DNA from: Juglans regia | Taxonomy: Eukaryota > Streptophyta > Magnoliopsida > Fagales > Juglandaceae | Length of the DNA stretch: 64,000 nt | Direction of reading: 5' to 3' | Assembly (NCBI RefSeq): GCF_001411555.2 | Contig: NC_049916.1 | Span: 7,281,889 to 7,345,888, forward strand | Part shown: positions 48,121-59,271 of the stretch, one piece after another | How the letters are laid out: every line of letters starts with the position of its first letter | How positions within the stretch are numbered: position 1 is the stretch's first letter | The notes under the pieces: generated by a model | What the model saw: only the letters and a program-made list of their open reading frames with translations | Databases searched by the model: none | What the model was told of the DNA's origin: nothing | Translations under genes and position numbers: made by a program

Positions 48121-48420
48121 AACGTTCGAACGTTATTAATTAACGTTCAAACATTGGCGCAAACATTTCAAGTTCGAACATGAATTAATAACGTTCGAAT
48201 GGTTGCGCCAAAACATTTTACGTTCAAACGTAAACAGACACAACGTTCAAACGTATATGTGACGTTCGAACGTAAATTTCCCATACGTTGGAACGTAAAA
48301 AAAATCTCATTTATCTTTAGTGACGGTTTCCAGAAACTGTCACAGAAAATGCCTTTTAGTGATGATTTAAGGACTGTCACAATTTTCCAACCGTCACTAT
48401 AAACCAATTGTGTTGTAGTG
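48121..48420. repeat. Right subterminal array and terminus of element 2
   Basis: Seven ACGTTCGAACGT-type motifs occur at about 48121, 48141, 48191, 48220, 48243, 48262 and 48285. Then come AGTGACGGTTT / AACCGTCACT words and the terminus TTGTAGTG at 48420. Confidence 0.87.
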
Positions 48421-48820
48421 TATATATATATATACACGTACGGTCAATTTTAAAAAGTGCCAAACAACAAGTACTTGTGCTAATTTCAAGTAGCAGAATT
48501 AAAAAAATAATTTGAGTTTGGTGAACATATTATGAAAGAAAAATACTTTAACTCTAAAGAGATTATACAAAAGTAAATCCATAAAATAGCGTGCTTTAAT
48601 GTGATACATCAGATTGTAAAGTTATTTATATTATAAAATACAGCTAACAGATTTCATGAAACCACATTAATTTGTGGGTTTACTATTGTATAATCTCTTT
48701 ATGTCTGTAGCAGTTCTCATTATGAAATAATAATTATGTGGGAAGTCTAAAGTGTAATATTGTGAAAAAATAAATTATAAACAGAAAGGTCGTGGCATTG
48801 GGAGCTTTCAACCACTAAAG
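48421..48820. other. Spacer between CACTA element 2 and copia C
   Basis: Unique-looking AT-rich DNA beginning with a short TA run. I see no gene. Confidence 0.5.
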
Positions 48821-49322
48821 TGTTAGAATTATTTAAATTAATAGATCTATGTAGATTATGAATCATACACGGTATAATTTTCAAATATGAGGTTTGGATA
48901 ATGTCGGTAAGGGTTTGGATAATTTCGGTAAGGCCCAATAAATGTGATCACTTTATTGACATAACCTGGCCCTTGACATATCTCTAGAAGCCTATGATTT
49001 TGGTCAGATCATGGACATTAAAGTGGTACGGGCCAAATTTCATGCATAGGGACACATTAAAGACCCATGTAATTCCATTATTTTGTGATGGAAAAAATTA
49101 AAATTCGGGTATTATATATAGGTCATCATCCCCACTCTAAATTCATCTTTTTGACTTTACGCATCACATTGTTGTGAGCTTTTCCAGAGAGTGAATCTTG
49201 GATGTGGAAGATCATACTGCTACACTCTTCTCTTGATTGGCTATAGGTATGCTCTATTGGCTAGATTTCCACACATATTTGACAAGTGATCTTAGTGATT
49301 TCGGATTTATATAGATCCAACA
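48821..49322 (+). repeat. 5' LTR of copia C
   Basis: It starts TGTTAGAATTATTT and ends AGATCCAACA, 2 bp before the primer site. TATATATAGG near 49112 is a likely promoter box. Confidence 0.85.
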
Positions 49323-50299
49323 AGTGGTATCAGAGCCTCCTTGTTAGATTTGTGCAGAAACAAAGTTGCATACTTGTGAAATACGATTTTCATATTTTGT
49401 GAAGTTTTCACTGCTCAAAATTCTTTATGATCCTATTTTTGGGGTGACCAGAAATTTTTCTTGAGTTGTTGTGGTGGTTGTTGGTGTGTAGTTCACTAGA
49501 TCTTTAAAAAACCGCCACTTATGGTGGCCAAAAGTTTTTATTTATTTTATTTTCGATTTTTGACTAAAAATGGGTTGCTGGAGGCATGGGAGGACACCAT
49601 AAATGTCCTCACCAACGTCCCCTTGTCCAAATCTACCAGAAAAGGGTCTAGTCAGTCGGACCAGTGGCCTGAACAGTGCTAGAAGTGACGGCACTGGTGG
49701 CTTCTTTCTACTTCAACAACTTAAGTCTGATGAGTTTATTTCTGGGTCATGCTGTTTTAAATTAAGGTAGGGTACTTTTTTTTGTGAATTGGACTTGGGT
49801 CTTAACATAAGCCTTGGGCTTGCTTTAGTTGGTCCAATTTAAAGTGAAATGGGTTAACTAAAGATTGGGTTTTATATGTGATGATCTTGCCCATGTGTTG
49901 GCCCAAGTTATAAGACCATTGTATTTAATACTTGTGGGACGATTATGTCACAAGCCCATACCTATGGGTTGACCCTTACCCATTTTGACAGGTTGAATTT
50001 GACCCAGTTGGCTAGTTGACTGACCAGTTTGACCTACCTAGTTTGACCCGAATCCGACAGAATATATTATTATTGTTTATTATTTAATAACTTTTAAAAA
50101 AGTCTGAATATCTCTATTGTGGACATGTTGTTTAATATTTTCTTATTTGTATGTATGATTATTTTCTTTGAGATATTCAGTGGCTTAGAGAAATTAAAGT
50201 GATAGAAGTTAGTGACCTTTGTCATGGAGATTTTTTCCTTGGCCTCAAATGTAGAAGTTTAATGAATTCCATCAAGTTACATCTATATTCATGTAATAA

Positions 50300-50575
50300 C
50301 AATCAGCCCAAAAGAAGGTTGTTGTTTAGCCTAGTCATAGAAGGTTTAAGGTGGTTATATGTGAATTGCATAATTTTTTGGATTAACCTATGAATTCAAT
50401 AGTCAGCCTAAATAAAGGCTATTGTTTGGCTAGGTTGTATAATTTTTTCAATTAACCTATGCATTCAATAGTCAATACAAAGGAAGGCTATTGTTTGGCC
50501 TGGTTGTATAATTTTTTGGGATTAATCTATGCATTCAATAGTTAGCCTAAAGGAAGACTATTGTTTATCTAGACC
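50300..50575 (+). repeat. ~70-bp tandem repeat in the copia C leader
   Basis: CAATAGTCAGCCTAAAGGAAGGCTATTGTTTGGC-like units recur at about 50301, 50401, 50470 and 50540. Each contains a small inverted repeat (CAATAGTC...GGCTATTG) and the words AATTTTTT and GATTAACCTATGCATT. Confidence 0.8.
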
Positions 50576-50974
50576 CTGTTTTTGCATTATTTACGATGGG
50601 AGATGACCACTTGCATGTTGTAGTTACTATCCAAAGACTTGATTGCAATAATGTATTAGGTAACTCATACAGGCCCAGTTATACAACAAAATTTTTGTTT
50701 GATCTTGCCATGTCTTCTGATTGATTTTGTTGTTCAATTGGACTAAAGTTTGCATGAACAAAGTTATTATTTGTTTATTAATACTTCAAGATTGATGAGA
50801 TATTTATTCATTGTGAGTTCCTTTTATTTCCCTATAGTGAATACATCTTCGATATCTGCTAATTTGAATAACATTCTAATTCTTAGTAGATCAAACTTTG
50901 CAAAATAAAAATAGCATGTTACTATTGTTCTTGGGTATATGAATCTAAACTATGCGCTTTAGGTTGATAAGCCT

Positions 50975-51530
50975 CCCAAGCCTACTAATTAGAGTTCTGC
51001 TAATCAAAGGACATCTTATGAGAAATGGGAGCGCTCTAATCGCATGAATCTTATGATAATGAAGCATTCTATTTTAGGTGCAATGTTTGTGGAGGAAACT
51101 TTCAAGAAGTACCTAAGCCAAATAGCAGATCGGTTTGTTGCGTTGGAAAAGGTAGAGACAAGTACGCTTCTTAGCAAACTTGTCTCAATGTGGTATAATG
51201 ACAAACGGAATATAAGGGAGTATATTATAGAAATGTCAAATCTTGTTATTAGATTTGAGAGCACTAAAGTTAGACTTTTCTGATAAAATTCTTGTGCATC
51301 TCGTTCTGATTTCTCTTCTTGCACAATTTTGTACTTTCAAAATTAATTATAATACTCAAATGGAGAAATGGACTCTTAATCAGCTTATTGCTCATTGTAT
51401 GCAAGAGGAAGAGATGTTGAAATGAGAAATGACCGAAAGTGCTCACATGGCAATTTTCTCTCATGGAAATCCTGGCACCCAGAAAAGAAAGAGGAATGAC
51501 AAAGCTAAGGTAATTGCGGATACTGAGACT
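50975..51530 (+). pseudogene. copia C gag
   Basis: YEKWERSNRMNLMIMKHSI ... FKKYLSQIADRFVALEKVETSTLLSKL ... NIREYIIEMSNLVIRFES, then after a frameshift KINYNTQMEKWTLNQLIAHCMQEEEMLK. This is a standard plant copia gag pattern. A TGA follows at about 51423, and a TAG near 51534. Confidence 0.85.
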
Positions 51531-51559
51531 TCATAGCCAAATGTGCAACAAGAATAGAA

Positions 51560-52170
51560 TAAGGTCTTTACCTTTTACTTTTGCAAAACCAAGTGATGCT
51601 GAAAAATTTATTTGCTTGGGAGATAGCAATAAAGTTAGTGTGGAGGCAATCAGAGTCTATAGATTAAAATTAGAGTATGGTTTTTATTTGGATTTGGATG
51701 AGACTTTTTATATGCCGTCATTTAGACGAAATCAAACCTTAAAGAACATGGTTAGAAGTATGATAACTCATACCAGAATCACTATGGGAAGAGGGCATAA
51801 ACACCTCAGTTTACATTCTCAATTGAGTACCTAGTAAAACAGTAGCTAAAACCTAGTATTAGGCATTTACATGTTTGGAGTTGTCCAACTGAGGCTTGGC
51901 CCTATAAGCCTAATGAAAGGAAACTGGACTCAAGAACAGTTAGCTACTACTTTATTAAATACTCTAATAGATCGAGAGGTTTCAAGTTTTATTGCCATTC
52001 AGGTAATACCATTCTTGAGATGGGTAATGTCAAATTCATTGAGGATATTCAAGATTGTGAGACTACACAACTCAGAGATATTATATTTGAAGATGAACAT
52101 ATTGAAATACCTCTGACAAATACTGAGGGTGGTGAGGCAGTCATTTCTGACAAATACAAGATACGAATGT
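51560..52170 (+). pseudogene. copia C protease/integrase remnant
   Basis: The segment before the integrase (GDSNKVSVEAIRVYRLKLEYGFYLDLDETFYMPSFRRN) is joined near 51840 to the far C-terminal part of integrase (LHVWSCPTEAWPYKPNERKLDSRTVSYYF). The zinc-binding and catalytic core between them is missing, roughly 1 kb in related elements. Confidence 0.8.
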
Positions 52171-52189
52171 AGATCATTAAACCATTTTT

Positions 52190-53800
52190 GAGTTGCCTCT
52201 TATTAATACGAAAGAACCTAAACAACCTCAACATGAAGTGTCATTAAGGAGATCAAATATGGAGAGGACATCAGCAATTCCAGATGATTACATTGTTTAT
52301 CTCCAAGAGCATGAGTTTGAAATAGGGTTAGAAGATTACCCAATCTCTTTCAATCAAGTCAAACAAAGTGCTAACTCCCAAAAGTGGATGAGTGCAATGT
52401 TAGATGAGTTAAAGTCTATAAAGGACAAAGATGTTTGAGACTTTGTCGAATTGCCTAACGGTATTAAACCAATTGGTTGTAAATGGGTTTCAAAACCCAA
52501 GCAAGACTATAAAGGAAATGTCGAGAGGTATAAAGAACGTCTAGTTGCAAAAGGTTTTAGTCAAAGGCAAAGCATTGACTATAAAGAGACTTTTTCTCCA
52601 GTTTCATCGAAACACTCTTTCAAGATCATTATGGCACTTGTAGCATATTATGATTTAAAGATTCTTCAAATGGATGTAAGACTACTTTTCTCAATGGTAA
52701 CATTGAGGAAAATATATGATGCAACCAAAGGGCTTTGAGGCTGATGAATCGAGTCATTTGATTTGAAAATTAAAGAAAATCATCTATGGTTTAAAGCAAG
52801 CATCTCGCCAATGGTATTGAAAGTTTGATCGAGTAGTTTCCTTTTAGTTTTAAGGAAAACGCTGTGGATTAGTGTATTTATCATAAGATCACTGGGAGCA
52901 AACTTATATTTTTGGTACATATGATGACATTCTACTAGCAAGTAGTGACATAGGCTTGTTACATCAAACCAATAAATTTCTTTAGGAACACTTTGAAATG
53001 AAAGATCTTGCAAAGGCATCTTTAATCATAGGCGTACAAATTCATCGTGATAGATCACATGATACAGTTAGCTTATCACAAAGGGCATATGTCGAGAAAA
53101 TACTCAAAAGGTTTAACATGCAAAATTGTGCATTTGGGGATGCACCCATTGCAAAAGGTAATAGATTAAGTTTGCTCCATTTTCCAAAGAACAATATTGA
53201 AAAGAAACAAATGGAGGATATCCCTTGTGCATCAGCTGTAGGGAGCTTCATGTATGCTCACGTTTGCACACATCCAGATATTGCATATGCAGTTAGAATA
53301 CTTGACAGATATTTGAGTAATTCAGGCATGGATCACTAGAAAGCTACTAAAAGAGTAATGTGGTACTTGCAAAGAACAAAAGACTATATGCTCACGTATC
53401 GGTGGTCTGAACATCTAGAGATTATTGGGTTCTCAAACTCTGAGTTTTTGGCTGCCTCAATAGTAGGAGATCCACTTCAGGTTATATTTTCATGTTGGCT
53501 AGAGCAGTTATATCACGAAAAAGCCTCAATTAGATGCTTACAGCTTCTTCTACCATAAAAGCATAATTTATTGCTTGCTATGAGGCATACAATCAAGCAA
53601 TATGGTCGCAAACTTTTATCACCGATCTTCATGTCACGGATAGTATTGAGAATCCACTAAAGGTTTACTTTAATAATAAGGTTGATGAGTTATATTCTAA
53701 GAACGACAGGAGTTTGTCAAAGGTTAAACACATTGACATAAAGTTTCTTTTCGTGAAAGAAAGAGTTCAAAACCAATATCTAGTTGATAATTCTCAATAG
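52190..53800 (+). pseudogene. copia C reverse transcriptase and RNase H
   Basis: RT motifs appear in order: LPNGIKPIGCKWVSKPKQDYKGNVERYKERLVAKGFSQ, IDYKETFSPVSSKHS, YGLKQASRQWY and a degraded active site YDDILLASS. ASLIIGVQIHRDRSHDTVSLSQRAYVEKILKRFNM follows, then RNase H parts (HPDIAYAVRILDRYLS, YLQRTKDYML, KHIDIKFLFVKERV). TGA near 52437 and TAG near 53337 replace Trp codons of the family consensus. Several frameshifts are present. Confidence 0.85.
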
Positions 53801-53890
53801 GTTGACTGCCTTTTTGTAGGAAGTGAGATTAGTACTCAAGTTGATAATTCTTGCATTAGATTTAAGGGAAAAATTGCTTTCTAGTGCTTG

Positions 53891-55005
53891 CTACACTTCT
53901 TATGAAGTTTGGAGGTCAATCACTTGAGCTAAATATCTTTGAGCAGAGAGGAAACAATGGCTGAGAGTAATAGTTGATCTTATTGCTATCATCAAGAATA
54001 GTTTGGATTTGGAATGAAATCATAACCAATAGCATCAAATGAAGGTGATGGAAGGAGTAGAGATGGAGGTGGGAGGGATCCATCCACAAAACCAAACAAA
54101 TGTTGCCCTTTCAAGTACAAAACTTGTTGGGCTTTCCATAGTAAGTAGTTTTCCGTATTGAGCTTAATGGCAATAAGATTATGGACATTGATAAGAGGGA
54201 GGGCGAAGAGGAGGATGACGCAGACGAGAGACTGGTGTTTGAAGAAGATGCCATGGGGAAAAATATAGGATAAATGAGGTTAGTCAAGATTGGCTCTAGA
54301 TACTATGTGGTTACTAAGAATCCCATAATCATGGGGAAAACATATTAGTATTAAAATACAAGTGAATTCTAGTTGTATGCATGATTTGCGGGAGCCATTG
54401 TCTTCTCATGAGCTGGAGCATGATTCTTGGAAGAGATTAACCTATTCATTGCAGCATTTAAAGTGGAGCGCTTTTGCTGACTTGATCGTGCGCTCTTAGG
54501 TAGCAAAATTTCACAAATAAATCAATATCTGAATCACTTTGATAACCAGATTATCTTATTCAATAGCAAAATTCTTTTCTAAAGCCTTAATTTTAACACA
54601 CCTGCCACGCTGGCATGTAGAAAAAGACCAAAAGCCCTAATGCCCATTCTCGTTGCCTCCTTCCCCCTCCTTGTTGCTTTCTTCCTTCCTATGTTTCTCT
54701 TCTCGCCACCATCTGTGTTGCTTCTCCCTACATATGACCTAAGGGCTTCAGGTTCTCATTGCCTGTGAATGCTAGATTTCAACGAACCATTTCTCATGCC
54801 TTAGAAAAGGAATTTGGCCAATAAAAAGAAGCGAAATTCAGTTGTATCTTTCAACTTTAGGGGGAAATGAGTAGTCAAATCCGGTCAACAACTGGAAAAT
54901 CCTAAAAAGATGTCACCATTTTCTCACAAATTACTTGGGTTCTCTAGATCTGAGGCAACCCATCTCAGGCAACCCATCTTAGCCTCTCATGCTTTACCTA
55001 GCTCT

Positions 55006-55057
<52 letters not shown>

Positions 55058-55098
55058 CAGCTATGACAATTAATCAAGAAAAAGACGTTAAAAACAAT
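53891..55098. other. Intergenic spacer
   Basis: About 1.2 kb with no supported gene. It includes a CT microsatellite (about 55007-55054). A Ser/Leu-rich frame over the microsatellite (54910-55140) is an artefact of the CT repeat. Confidence 0.55.
55007..55054. repeat. CT microsatellite
   Basis: About 24 uninterrupted CT units, 45 bp from the left target duplication of the LINE. Confidence 0.95.
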
Positions 55099-55148
55099 AT
55101 TGTCTTCTCTTTTTTTTTTCTTTTTTTTTTTTTGAAATAAACCATTCC

Positions 55149-58100
55149 TCATTCATTCATATAAACTGTTTGATCAATACAATGAATATCAATCTGTAAA
55201 CTACTTAAAACAAACATTGGAGGTTCTTCTATCCACACTTTCTCCTCTTCAAAATGTAAAGCAGCTTTTGCTAGCTTGTGAGCTACTGCATTCGTATCTC
55301 TATGTGACTATTGGACTTTCCATCCTTGCCAATCTTTGAGCACCATCTTCATCTCTTCAATGATACTGCCATTGAAAGACAAGTCTTCATCTGGATCATT
55401 CACAGCGTTTATTACTACATGCGCATCAACCTCAAAGGTTACTTTGTCAAAATTAAGATCCCTACAAAATTCATTGCTTTTCTCAGAGCATAAGACTCTG
55501 CTAAAGCTGGTTCTACCACATTTTGTTTCTGATCATGACAAGCTGCCATGACCTCTCCCTTCTCATTTCTTATTATAACACCAGCTCCCATCTTTCTTGC
55601 TTTAGCATCCAAAGCTGCATCCCAATTAGCCTTTACCAAATTCTGTTCTGGTGGAAGCCATTTTTTCTCTCCTACCACTTCACTTATACTCCCCCCTTTT
55701 CCCTCTGACAGAGCTTGAACTTGTTGAAACTCATTCAAGGCATCATTTGCTGATCTGATTACACAGCTTGGGCTAGTGAACTTCTTTTCAAAAATGAAAG
55801 CATTTCTTCTGATCCATAGACTCCTCATTATGGCAGCTATCACTTCCATTTCAGTTTTATTGAGCTTTTGTGACAACCTCTCCCATAAACTCAGTAAATC
55901 TACTTCTTCTTGTATCTTCCATTTTTGCACTGTCTTTAAGAACCCAGCCCATACATCATTAGCAGCAGGGCAGTGCCAGAGAACATGCATTACAGATTCA
56001 TCCTCTTGGAGGCATAATGGGCACTTTGAATCTTCACCAATTTTCCTAGCAAATAAATTCTTTTTTGTAGCCAACAAGTCATTACCTGCCCTCCACATGA
56101 ACATTTTAATCTTCCCAGGTGTATTCATCATCCAAATGTGTTTCCATCGACCATCTGAATCAGCCCCTCTAGAATACTCTCCTTGTGCCCTTTTTTATCT
56201 TTCTTGTTCCAAGTAATATGCACTTTTTACACTAAACAAGCCTTTAATAGTAGGTCCCCAAAACAACTTGTCTTCCACCTCATTTCTGCTCAAGGGTATG
56301 CAACAGATCTTATCAGCTTCTTCTTTCATGAAAATAGATCTGACTAAGGTCTAATTCCATTCCTTCTTTCCCTCTACCATAAGTTCACAAACTTTTGCAT
56401 CTTCATTCAAAATAGTAAGTGGAGACTGAACACAAAAGGAAGATGGAGTTGACAACCATCTATTGCCCCAAATCTAAATCCTTTTGCCATTACCCACCCT
56501 CCACCTTAAGCCCTCTTTTAATAAACCCAAGGAACTCCAAACACTTCTCCATATCAGTGAAGGTGAGTAACCCAGTTTTGCTTCTAACAGATTGGAATGT
56601 CTAAAATATTTCTCCTTATAAATCTTAGTAGTTAGAGAAAGAGGGCTGTGCAATAATCTCCAGCCTTGTTTTGCCAACAAAACTGTATTAAAATTCTCTA
56701 AATCTCTGAAGCCCAGCCCTCCCTTTCCTTTTGATTGCCCCATTTTCTTCCAACTTCTCCAATGTATGCAACTCTCTCTTTGCTGGTTGCCCCACCAAAA
56801 CTTAGCTAGTAATCCATTCAATTTTGTGCAGAGCTTCTATGGCAACCAAAAAACACTCATGGTATAAGAAGGGACAGCTTGCAACATAGCCTTTATCAAG
56901 ATTTCTTTTCCTGCACTCGAAAGGAATGAGTTCTTCCAACTGTTAATTTTCTACCAAATTCTTTCTTTTAAGCACCTGAAGGTGTTATACTTTGAATTGC
57001 TCACCAGAGTAGGAAGTCCTAAGTATTTTTCATAACTCCCTTTCACCATATCCCCACCTTCCCTCAGAATCTTACTTCTAGTCTCTGGGTCAGTGTTAGA
57101 ACTGAAGAATATGGTTGTCTTGTCCTTATTAAGAAACTGACCAGAGGATCTCTCATATGTGATAAGGATCCCTTTCATTTTTCTCCATTCTTCCACATTG
57201 GCCCTGCCAAAAAGAACACAATCATCTGCAGATGATTGATTCTCAGCCCCCCCTCACAACTGAAACTCCTTTAGTATCACCATGCTGATCAGATTTATTA
57301 AGTAAAGCACTAAGCCCTTCTGCACACATTATAAACAAGTAAGGGGATAATGGATCCCCTTGCCTTAATCCTCTTGATGGATAGATTATATCTCCTGGCT
57401 CTCCATTGACCAAGACTGAATAAGTAACACACTTCATGACAAGTTGTGTCCACTCACTACGAAAACCCAGTTTTTTCATTATAGCTTCCAAAAAGATCCA
57501 CTCAATTCTGTCATAAGCCTTTGACATATCAAGTTTAATGGCCATACTACCCTTCTTGCCTTTCTTCCTGACCTTCATAGTATGTAGAACTTCATAAGCG
57601 ACCATTATATTATCAGTGATAATCCTTCCAGGAATGAAAGCACTCTGGTTGGATGAGATTATACTTGATAAAACTCCTTTCAGCCTGTTTACAAGAACTT
57701 TTGAAACAATTTTATAGATGACATTACAAAAACTGATTGACCTGTACTCAATTACAAGTAAGGGGCTCTTTGTTTTGGGGATTAGAGCTATATAAGTAAA
57801 GTTAATAGAAGAGAACAGAGAATTACCATTAAGAAAACTTAACACTGCATTGCATACCTCCTCCCCTATTGTGTCCCAATGGTTTTGGTAGAAACAAGCA
57901 CCAAAACCATTAGGGCCAGGTGATTTCAAAGGGCCCATTTGTTGGATGGCAGCCTCTATTTCCAATCTGCAGAAGGGCCTAACCAATTTGTCATTCATCT
58001 CACTTGTGACTCAAGCCTCCACCTATTGCACACATTTTGCAATGTCTTTTGGGCTTGGCCTTGTTGAGGTAAACAAATTATTAAAAGCCCCTTCAATGTC

Positions 58101-59271
58101 TTCTTGATTGTTAAACACTTGATTTTGCTCATCCATGACCTTTTTAATAACATTTTTCCTTCTTCTTTGTGAAGCACAAGCATGAAAGAATTTGGGATTT
58201 CTATCTCCCATTGCATACCAGTTTCTTTTGACCCTTTGTTTCCATTTTAGATCTTCATTCTGAAGCAGTACCCCTAACTCCCTTTGAATCTTTTTAACAT
58301 CTTCAACATTATATCTACTCTCTGCATCTTGAAGTTGTTTAAGTAAATCACACTTCTGCTTTATTTCTTTTGTTCTGTCTGAATTGGTCTGTTTACTCCA
58401 CCTTTGATGGGCTGTCTTGCATGACTCTAACTTTGCCTGGATCTTCTGAGTCTGTATATCCCTTTGCATTGTATGCCAAGCCCCTTGATAACTTCATCAT
58501 AGCCCTCTTCCATGGCCCAGCTAGCCTCATATCTAAAAACACTTCTCTTCCTCCAAACCTTTTCACCTCTCTTCTTCATAGTCGAAAACATTGGCCCATG
58601 ATCTGAGCTTCTACCTGTCAGCACTTCCACCCAATGATCATTGAACATATGTGACCATTTTGAGTTGGCCACTGCCCTATCTAACCTTTCTTTTGTAAAT
58701 GTCTCATATTCGTGCTTGTTGCTCCATGTAAACTTATTCCCTCTCCACCCAAGATCAAATAAATTCCCCCTTCTGGTGTAGCTCTGAACCCTTCCATCTC
58801 TCTCTCTAATCTTGGCCTTCCTCCCATCTTCTCATCATTTGAAACAATTTCATTAAAATGCCCTAATACGCACCACCCTTGATTGGACCTTGGTTTTTAA
58901 GGATTTTAACAAGTTCCAAGCTTCATCTCCTCTGTTGGTATCAGGTTGGCCATAAAAGCCAGTCATCAGCCACCTTTCCCCTACACCTTCTTCTGAAATC
59001 CAGGCATTAATATGCCTTTGTGAAAAGTTTTGTATCTCTACCTCAACTCTACTATTCCACCATAGAGTCAAACCTCCCTTTTCTCCCAATGGTTCCACAA
59101 CAAAACATCGCTCACAGCTAAGTCTCTTCTTCAATCTCACACACTACTCACTTTTCAACTTAGTCTCCATAAGGAATATCACATCTGGTCCTTTTCCTTT
59201 GCTATAAGGCAAAGGTCTTGAACTATCCGAGGGTTCCCAAGCCCTCGGCAATTCCAATTGAGGATTTTCAT
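55149..59271 (-). pseudogene. LINE 2 ORF2 (endonuclease, RT, zf-RVT, RNase H)
   Basis: It starts MKILNWNCRGLGNPR. The endonuclease motifs METKL, TGFYGQPD and SSDHGPM are present, but the GDFNE motif reads GHFNE near 58850, which changes a catalytic Asp. RT (57998-57243) has the SPGPNGFGACFYQ, YRSISFCNVIYKIVSKVLVNRLK, FIPGRIITDNI, DMSKAYDRIEW and RQGDPLSPYLF blocks, and the ADD of the active site is near 57225. The RT thumb follows (56950-57196), then RDLENFNTVLLAKQGWRL, zf-RVT (CPLCLQEDESVMHVLWHCP, 56131 onward) and RNase H (NWDAALDAKARKMGAGVIIRN ... HRDTNAVAHKLAKAAL). Frameshifts near 59190, 58030-58470 and 57240 and several stops break it. Confidence 0.88.

Larger units (their letters stand above)
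35492..48420. mobile_element. CACTA (En/Spm-type) element 2, both ends present
   Basis: The right end at 48420 reads ...GTGTTGTAGTG, the reverse complement of CACTACAACAC. The left end (35492 onward) reads TATTACAACAACAG, an eroded CACTACAACA terminus. Both ends carry TGACGGTT/AACCGTCA words. Inside are a TNPA-like and a TNP2 gene (minus) and a third gene (plus). TAT after the right end may match TAT before TACAAC on the left, if the first CAC of the left terminus has been lost. At 12.9 kb it is the larger and less decayed of the two CACTA copies, but its transposase frames are broken. Confidence 0.9.
48821..53890 (+). mobile_element. Ty1/copia element (copia C), no 3' LTR, integrase core deleted
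   Basis: A 502-bp 5' LTR (48821-49322, TGTTAG...CCAACA) and a tRNA-iMet-type primer site (TGGTATCAGAGCC, 49325-49337) are followed by a 1.6-kb leader and a gag-pol remnant. No second copy of the LTR is found after RNase H, so the 3' end is lost. TAAAG precedes the 5' LTR but has no partner to test. Confidence 0.88.
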
